17,408 bases of DNA, taken from Sulfuritalea sp. GTDB taxonomy: Bacteria > Pseudomonadota > Gammaproteobacteria > Burkholderiales > Rhodocyclaceae. The notes under the pieces were generated by a model. The model was not told the DNA's origin. It saw only the letters and a program-made list of their open reading frames with translations, and did not search any database. A program made the translations under genes and the position numbers. Positions 12,154 to 17,408 of this stretch are shown here, in pieces. The stretch is taken from contig JALHNN010000010.1 of the NCBI GenBank assembly GCA_022843505.1, forward strand, positions 1 through 17,408. Reading direction: 5' to 3'. Every line of letters starts with the position of its first letter. Position 1 is the stretch's first letter.

Positions 12154-13542
12154 TCAATAAAGAAATTCACTTGCGAAATAACAGTCCCCGCTCAGCGTGT
12201 ACCACGCGCCCGGCACGAGGCCGCGAAACTGATCGAACCAGACCGTCTTCGTCTCGATGGCCTCCCCATCCGTCAGGCTCTCACTGTCGGAGAACGTGTA
12301 ATCGTCGTAGTCGATCTCGCCCTCCTTCTCGGCGAGCTTGAACGATCCCCACTGAATCCCCACCCCCTTGCCATGCACCACCAGCCGATCGCCCTGGCGC
12401 GCGCGACGGGGGACATACATCTTGGCGAGCTTGGTGTTCTGTCGTTCATCAATCGCAAAGCGCCGGCGGAACGCGCGGATGCGGTTCCAGAGCTCGGGCC
12501 GGCCATCGATGCGGCTCTTCACGTTCGTGAGCATCGTGGCGATGGCGTTGAGCTGACTGACCGCCGTCGCATGCGCGATGCTGCCGTTTTCAGGAAACGC
12601 AGCCGGCGGCGTGGCGGCGGGGTATGGCGTAGTGCGCGCAATCGTGCCGACGGTACGGATGGTGTAGCGCGAGTTGATCAGGGTGTAGGGCGTCGGCGTC
12701 GCCGTCACCACGGCGCGCACGACCACGGGCACGGTCGTGCCGAGGGTGTGGGTGAGCGGAAGCGCGAGATCGTAGGCTGCCGTGCCGCCGGGCGGCTGGG
12801 TGCTGCCGGTGTAGACCACACTGCCATCGACAAGCACCTGAATGTATTCCCCTGGATTGGGCAGCAGGTTCTGCCAGATTTCGATGTGCAGCTCGTCCTG
12901 CGTGTGGAAGCGCGGGATGCCACCGCTATAGAGGATGATCGTCTGCGCCTTGTGCGTCGCCGGTCGCATGATCTGCGCGATGTGCGGTACGTAGGGCACG
13001 GCCGTGATGCGGTCGTAGAGCCAGTGACAGGTGCTCAGCAGTTGATTGAGCAACGCGGGCGTGTAACTCGTCGAAAACGTCGGCACGCCGGGGTACGCCG
13101 TCGGCATCGCGACGGGACTGGCGTACACGCCGAGCACGAAGCGGTTGCTGGTCTTCGTCGTGTTCCCCGAGGTGACCAGCTCAATCGGCAGGATGTCACC
13201 CTCGCTGTAGCCGGTGCTGATATCGGCCTGCAGTGACCAGGTGCTCGTCGCACTGGCGGACGTGGCGAGACTCCCGTTGATGCGCATCTGGATCGTGCCG
13301 GCGGCGGACGCCGCGCGCCCGAAGGCGTTGAGTGTCGTCATGCCGGCGCGATACTGGATGCTGCCCCACCAGAGGCGGTAGTCGCCCGATGCGTGCAGCG
13401 CCGTATCGTCGCTATGCGCGTCGTACGCATGGACGCGCCGGTAGCTGAGACCATCCAGATCGATGGCGGCGTCTCTCAGCAGCCCGAGCGCAAAGCCGCT
13501 CAGGATCTCGTCGGTGGTAAAGCTGGTCGGCAGATCGCGCAT
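12154..13542 (-). CDS. Putative phage tail / baseplate structural protein
   Basis: This 462-aa protein starts one base after the stop of the hub-like gene. Residues 1-150 (YRLWWGSIQYRAGMTTLNAFGRAA, IQMRINGSLATSASATSTWSLQADIS) look like a beta sandwich with a carbohydrate-binding-module flavour. Residues about 200-300 (ELHIEIWQNLLPNPGEYIQVLVDGSVVYTG, VPVVVRAVVTATPT) look like a second one. The C-terminal part (RRFAIDERQNTKLAKMYVPRRARQGDRLVVHGKGVGIQWG) is strand-rich and ends with an acidic segment and WYTLSGDCYFASEFLY. I assign it to the tail tip from gene order (between hub and fibre) and beta content, not from a recognised domain. Confidence 0.72.
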   Translation of the reverse strand: MRDLPTSFTTDEILSGFALGLLRDAAIDLDGLSYRRVHAYDAHSDDTALHASGDYRLWWGSIQYRAGMTTLNAFGRAASAAGTIQMRINGSLATSASATSTWSLQADISTGYSEGDILPIELVTSGNTTKTSNRFVLGVYASPVAMPTAYPGVPTFSTSYTPALLNQLLSTCHWLYDRITAVPYVPHIAQIMRPATHKAQTIILYSGGIPRFHTQDELHIEIWQNLLPNPGEYIQVLVDGSVVYTGSTQPPGGTAAYDLALPLTHTLGTTVPVVVRAVVTATPTPYTLINSRYTIRTVGTIARTTPYPAATPPAAFPENGSIAHATAVSQLNAIATMLTNVKSRIDGRPELWNRIRAFRRRFAIDERQNTKLAKMYVPRRARQGDRLVVHGKGVGIQWGSFKLAEKEGEIDYDDYTFSDSESLTDGEAIETKTVWFDQFRGLVPGAWYTLSGDCYFASEFLY

Positions 13543-13543
13543 A

Positions 13544-15013
13544 TCAGAAGCCCATCCTGCGGGTGAGACCGGTATACACGGTTGACCCCACGAGAAAATA
13601 CTCGTTCGTCCCCGGCAGGCCGCTCACATCCACCAGGTCGTAGCTCACGTCCGCCCCGACGCGCCCGTAGCGAATGGCGGTAATCAGGTGCGGCACGGCA
13701 CTCAGACTCCAGGCCGTACACGTCAGGTTGACCGTCTCGCCCAGCGTGCGGCCCGGGTCGAACGCACAGCCGCTCAGCGTGCGCCGCGCGCGTGGTGTCG
13801 CGTAGAGCGCCAGGTGCAGGTTACTGAGCCGCTGCGCATGCCCCCGACTCTGCACATAGGGGTTGTCGGCCAGCGTCCGGGTGACCGTGCCGCTGCCGGC
13901 CTCGACCATCCCGGGCTCGCCCGCGCTGATCGGCTCACCCCGCAGCAGCACGCGCCGCACGAGGATCGGCCGCGTCGTGCTGTTGCTGATCGTGATGCTG
14001 ATGCGCTGCGCCCAGGCAGCTACACTGTGCGTGTAGCCGCTCGCGCCGCGCGGCGCGATTTGTCCATCCAGGAAGAGGATGGTGAGCGCATCATCCGCCA
14101 GCGCGCCGGCGTTCAGTTCGAGGCTCTTCAGCGGCCACTGCGGGGCGAGATCGAACGTGATGGTGGCGCTGCCGGCAATCAGGCGCGGGGTATCGTCGCT
14201 GATGACCTCCTGCAGCGGGCGCGCCACCCGTGGGACATACGGGCACTGGATGCGCGTGGCGAGTACCGTGTCATCGTCGATGCGCTCCGAGATGTCGCCA
14301 TACACGCTCTCGGTAAAGGTGTAGGCCGCACTCCCCCCACCAAAGGCCAGCGGTTGGCGGTAGCGCACGATACCGCCCGCGTCGATGAAGAGTTGCCCGC
14401 CGGCGGCACTCGCGAGCTTGCGCAACTCCTCCCAGGCATCTTCGCCCGCCGCCCAGCTCCATTCAGGGGCGAGGATCGCCGGCTCGCAGCTGTAGTAGAA
14501 ACTCGCACTCGGATAGCTCACGTCCTGCTCCGCCGGCCTGCCGCCGGCCTGCCAGAGCAGGTAGTTGATCAGCCCGCCCGCATAGCCGCCATTGGTCGGA
14601 TCGTCGATGCTGGTGAGCGTGGTGCGGGTGGCGACGGGCCGCCGGAAGAAGGCGGGACTATCGGCGCGCGTGGTGCTGATGATGCGTTCGACACTCGCAC
14701 AGGTGAGGGTTGCGGCGGCGCCAATGAGTGCCCGTGCCCGCTCGACGACCAACCCCGTAAACACCCGCAGCGTGGTGCTATCGCGCGTGAGGTCGACCCG
14801 GATGGGGCAGCGCGCCGGAATGCTACTCCAGGCGGAGGCGCGGATCGTGAGGGTCGCGCGCGCCGTCGCGGCATCGCCCAGCATCAGCGGCTGACTGGCA
14901 TCGCCCGACAACTCCAGATCGCCGCCCACATCGAGCAGGTCGGCGGCCGGCAGCGTGAGCCAGGCGCCGGAAGGATTGTAGTGCACGGTATAGCTGCGTG
15001 TCTGCGTGGGCAT
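13544..15013 (-). CDS. Putative tail hub / tail-tip protein (Tal/gp27-like position)
   Basis: The start is ATG 15013, which overlaps the previous TAA by one base and follows AAGGA; the frame is open further upstream, but that part overlaps the preceding gene. The 489-aa protein begins TRSYTVHYNPSGAWLTLPAADLLDVGGDLELSG. It contains RVFTGLVVERARALIGAAATLTCASVERIIS (about 78-108), a pattern typical of hub proteins that start with a beta barrel, and later AWEELRKLASAAGGQLFIDAGGIVRYR. The C-terminus has NPYVQSRGHAQRLSNLHLALYATPRARR, FDPGRTLGETVNLTC and YDLVDVSG. Order after tape measure and small tip protein fits the siphovirus hub. No peptidase motif is seen. Confidence 0.78.
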   Translation of the reverse strand: MPTQTRSYTVHYNPSGAWLTLPAADLLDVGGDLELSGDASQPLMLGDAATARATLTIRASAWSSIPARCPIRVDLTRDSTTLRVFTGLVVERARALIGAAATLTCASVERIISTTRADSPAFFRRPVATRTTLTSIDDPTNGGYAGGLINYLLWQAGGRPAEQDVSYPSASFYYSCEPAILAPEWSWAAGEDAWEELRKLASAAGGQLFIDAGGIVRYRQPLAFGGGSAAYTFTESVYGDISERIDDDTVLATRIQCPYVPRVARPLQEVISDDTPRLIAGSATITFDLAPQWPLKSLELNAGALADDALTILFLDGQIAPRGASGYTHSVAAWAQRISITISNSTTRPILVRRVLLRGEPISAGEPGMVEAGSGTVTRTLADNPYVQSRGHAQRLSNLHLALYATPRARRTLSGCAFDPGRTLGETVNLTCTAWSLSAVPHLITAIRYGRVGADVSYDLVDVSGLPGTNEYFLVGSTVYTGLTRRMGF

Positions 15014-15369
15014 TAGAGTTCCTTCAGAGTCAGTTCGATCTGAAACATCGTGCCGAACGGATCGGTCGGCAGCACATACGCAAGACTGCAACGATAGCCA
15101 CCCGGCGGCGTGTAGACCGTCACACTCGCGCCGTCGTCGTCGGTGAATGCCATGCTGCCGGTCGTGGCGTAGAGCGTGCGCACCGCCACCCGCACCGACT
15201 CGGGCGCACTGCGCCAGCGCAAGACATACTGCCGCTTGCTCCCGCGATGGATATAGGTGCGCGTCCCGTCCGCCGACACTAACTCATCGCCGACTTTGTC
15301 CGGCCCGGTCTCAATCTCGTCCGGGTAGAGCGTGACGCCCGCCAGGACGCATGTGCGTTGCAGCGCCAT
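15013..15369 (-). CDS. Small tail-tip protein (Dit-like position)
   Basis: This 118-aa protein starts in a TAATG overlap with the tape-measure stop and ends in a TAATG overlap with the hub gene. It is all beta in appearance: RTCVLAGVTLYPDEIETGP, GTRTYIHRGSKRQYVLRWRSA, VRTLYATTGSMAFTDDDGASVTVYTPPGGY, FGTMFQIELTLKEL. Proteins of this size directly after the tape measure are distal-tail or tail-tip components that form a ring at the end of the tube. It is shorter than classical Dit, matching a minimal N-terminal domain. The assignment rests on order and strand content. Confidence 0.75.
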   Translation of the reverse strand: MALQRTCVLAGVTLYPDEIETGPDKVGDELVSADGTRTYIHRGSKRQYVLRWRSAPESVRVAVRTLYATTGSMAFTDDDGASVTVYTPPGGYRCSLAYVLPTDPFGTMFQIELTLKEL

Positions 15370-17408
15370 TACGCCACCGCCTGACTGCGCGTACTGCGCA
15401 CCGCGCGCTCGGTATCCCGCTCCGCCCGTTCCACCTGCACAATGCCGTCGCTGATCGTCGCCAGGCGCTCTTCGACGCGCGCCACATCGAGTCGTAGCGC
15501 ATCAATCGCCTGCGCCACATCCGGCGCACTCACCAGTTGTGCGCCGGCGGTGGCGTCGCGCGTGCTGGGTGCGGCGGTATCGACCCCCGGGATCGGGATG
15601 CTGCCAGGGATGACATCCTCGGCGGTACGAATCGGCGGCGTGCGCTGGGCGAGCAGGTCGTAGGCCTGTCCCTGGCGTTCAATGGCCAGCGTCGTCTCGT
15701 CGATTGCCTGGCCTTCGCGCTGTGCCGCCGCAATGCGCCGATCGACGGCCTGTTCCGCTTTCAGCCCGATGGCATCCTGCGCGTCGGCATACTTCGCGGC
15801 CTCCTCGGCCAGTGCCTGATCGCGCTCACTGGCGATGCTCCCCTCGCCCTTGCGAATCGTGGCCAGCCGCTGCGCTTCGGCCTCGCGGTACAGCTGATCG
15901 ACGCCCTTGAGATATTCGGCCTTCCCCTTGTCGCCGCTCTTCTCGGCGCTCTGGATGTCGCCGGCGCGCGCCAGTTGCGCTTCCAGGATGCGCTGCTGTT
16001 CGGCAAGGAACTGTTCGGCCACGTCCGCGCCCTTCGTGGCCGCAATCTCGGCGGCGTCCTGCACCGCCTGTTCGTACTGTGCAGCATAGGCGTTGCGCAG
16101 TCCACTGTCTTCCACCTGACCCAAGCGGTCGTAGAAGCCGGCACGCCCGTCGAGCTGTGCCTGCTGCAAGCTGCGCTCGGCGGCAGCCTGTTCTTTGGCG
16201 GCATCGGCCAGGATGTCGAGGATGCGATCCTGGTGGTCGCGTTCGGCCTGTTCCGCCCGCTGATACGCGGCGAACTGATCCGCCTCGAGTTGGTTCGTCA
16301 GCTTCGCCTGGTCGGAGAGGCGCGCACTGCTGCCCCCACCGCCCCTACCGCCGCTGCCCTGCCGCTCCAGGCGGGCGATCTCGGTCTGGATGCGGTAATA
16401 CTCGGCACTGCCCGCCGTGGCACCCGCGAGATCGCCGCGCAGGTTGCGCAGCTGCACGCCCGTGCCGCCGACGGCCTCTTCGTAGTCGCGCTGTGCCGCT
16501 GCGGCCTCCGTGATGGCTTGCTGCTGCGCAACCACCCGATCAATCGCATCGTCACCGTTGCCGCGCCGCCCCGGCGCGCCCGCAACCACGCCCGAACTTC
16601 CGCCGCGCAGTCCGGTTGCCGCCGATCGGGTTTGCGCCTGTTGGCCGGCGAGTCGTGCTTGGAGTTGGATCAGGCGCTCGGCTTCGCCGGCGGCCTCGCC
16701 GTACTTCTGGCGCAAGATTTCCGCACCCTGCGCCGCCGTGATGTGTCCGGCCTGCACGAGCGCACCGATCCGCGCAATCTCCTGCTGTGCGGCGGTGAGC
16801 GCCTCGGCTTCCTGGGTTGCCGTCTGCGTCTTCTCCGCTTGCTCAACGAGTTTACCGATCTGTGCGCCGATCGCGGCCTCCGCCGCCGTGATCTCGGTCG
16901 CGGCCTGCTGCGCGGCAATCCCCTGTTCGCGTGCGGCCACCGCCGCACCATTGGCTCCCACCTCGCTCAGTCGGTAGCCACGCTCCAGATCTTCGAGCGC
17001 TGCTGCAAGTGCGGGCGCTTCGATGCTGCCCTGCCGAAATGCCAGCGCGAGTTGTTGTGCCGTTGCACCCACCGGCCCGCCTGCCGCGCTGAGCGTCGTG
17101 AGGCGATGGATCATCTGTGCAATCTCGGCATCTGAGAGTTGGGTCTCGCTCGCCAGCACACGCTGCACGGCCGCAATGTGTTCGAGCGCCGGCCCCAGTG
17201 CGCGCGTCTGCGCCAGCGCGTCCGCAGCGGCCACACCCGACTCGGTCAGCGCGCGTGCATAGGCGTACTGCGCCTCGGTCAACACCGGGAGGGCAACCCC
17301 GATGGTGAGGAGTTGCGCCTGCGCCGCCTGCGCCTGGCTCTGGTACATCGCGAAGGAGTCGGCCCCGGCAAGGAGTGCGGCGCTGGTCTGCTGCACCTGT
17401 GCATCAAT
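15369..17408 (-). CDS. Tape-measure-like tail protein, N-terminus beyond window
   Basis: The frame is open through the right edge of the window, so the GTG at 17396 is unlikely to be the start. At least 679 residues are visible. Almost the whole protein is Ala/Gln/Glu-rich helix with heptad repeats (AAAREQGIAAQQAATEITAAEAAIG, AAGEAERLIQLQARLAGQQAQ), with a Gly-rich hinge (GRRGNGDD; GSGGRGGGGSS) and a C-terminal helix (IDALRLDVARVEERLATISDGIVQVERAERD). This is the profile of a tape-measure protein, which sets tail length and leads DNA ejection. An ALTESGVAAADALAQTRALG stretch near the visible start is a typical tape-measure helix. No lytic domain is visible here. Confidence 0.85.
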   Translation of the reverse strand: MDAQVQQTSAALLAGADSFAMYQSQAQAAQAQLLTIGVALPVLTEAQYAYARALTESGVAAADALAQTRALGPALEHIAAVQRVLASETQLSDAEIAQMIHRLTTLSAAGGPVGATAQQLALAFRQGSIEAPALAAALEDLERGYRLSEVGANGAAVAAREQGIAAQQAATEITAAEAAIGAQIGKLVEQAEKTQTATQEAEALTAAQQEIARIGALVQAGHITAAQGAEILRQKYGEAAGEAERLIQLQARLAGQQAQTRSAATGLRGGSSGVVAGAPGRRGNGDDAIDRVVAQQQAITEAAAAQRDYEEAVGGTGVQLRNLRGDLAGATAGSAEYYRIQTEIARLERQGSGGRGGGGSSARLSDQAKLTNQLEADQFAAYQRAEQAERDHQDRILDILADAAKEQAAAERSLQQAQLDGRAGFYDRLGQVEDSGLRNAYAAQYEQAVQDAAEIAATKGADVAEQFLAEQQRILEAQLARAGDIQSAEKSGDKGKAEYLKGVDQLYREAEAQRLATIRKGEGSIASERDQALAEEAAKYADAQDAIGLKAEQAVDRRIAAAQREGQAIDETTLAIERQGQAYDLLAQRTPPIRTAEDVIPGSIPIPGVDTAAPSTRDATAGAQLVSAPDVAQAIDALRLDVARVEERLATISDGIVQVERAERDTERAVRSTRSQAVA

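Noticed and set aside
13688..15016. Long plus-strand frame (442 codons) opposite the hub gene
   Set aside because: Shadow of a conserved-looking structural gene; no ribosome-binding site or domain.
15537..17135. Long plus-strand frame (532 codons) opposite the tape measure
   Set aside because: Antisense of heptad-repeat coding sequence produces Leu/Arg/Gly-rich text; no supporting signal.
1..17408. CRISPR array, insertion sequence or toxin-antitoxin pair
   Set aside because: No regularly spaced repeats, transposase motifs or recognisable toxin/antitoxin pair were seen on either strand.

Overview
The window reads as part of the genome of a temperate siphovirus-like phage, or phage-plasmid. 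The likely host is a GC-rich member of the Chloroflexota (Roseiflexus/Chloroflexus type). The phage assignment rests on a tape-measure-like protein, a tail-tip gene series and a large fibronectin-type tail fibre, together with a tyrosine integrase and excisionase-like genes. The host guess is an inference. It rests on two secreted proteins whose features I associate with that phylum (a C-terminal RRWLPVVSK tail and a GCRSDPVVxLSDG-type domain) and on overall GC content. No capsid, portal, terminase, endolysin or replication initiator gene is visible, so those must lie outside the window.

Layout. Positions 1-7914 carry a rightward block of small, tightly packed genes (many ATGA or GTGA overlaps). 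The block begins with a 5'-truncated DUF5662-like gene, two small unknown genes, a helix-turn-helix gene, the integrase and a second small excisionase-like gene. Next comes a 45-47 bp fragment matching the 3' half of a tRNA-Lys(UUU) gene on the minus strand. It is flanked by 12-bp tandem repeats that could be integrase or Xis arm sites. After it the rightward block continues: two paralogous small proteins, small membrane proteins, an ASCH-domain protein, an FtsK/HerA-type DNA translocase with two membrane helices, a DEDDh exonuclease, and a four-helix membrane protein ending in a classical C2H2-type zinc finger.

At 7911-7938 a hairpin whose two arms contain the stop codons of both converging genes separates this block from the leftward tail block (7935-17408). 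Read in the transcription direction, the tail block is: tape measure (its N-terminus lies outside the window), a 118-aa tail-tip protein, a 489-aa hub-like protein, a 462-aa structural protein and a 44-aa small protein. Then comes an interruption by an opposite-strand, lower-GC secreted-protein gene (a moron), followed by an 825-aa tail fibre with its own extended -10 promoter and structured leader, a 65-aa coiled-coil protein, and a 155-aa secreted proline-rich protein.

The tRNA fragment has phage-like genes on both sides and no intact tRNA beside it. The simplest reading is that it is attP of a non-integrated, circular phage genome rather than the edge of a prophage. The translocase plus several small membrane proteins next to int/xis also resemble, in outline only, the double-strand DNA transfer modules of actinobacterial integrative elements.
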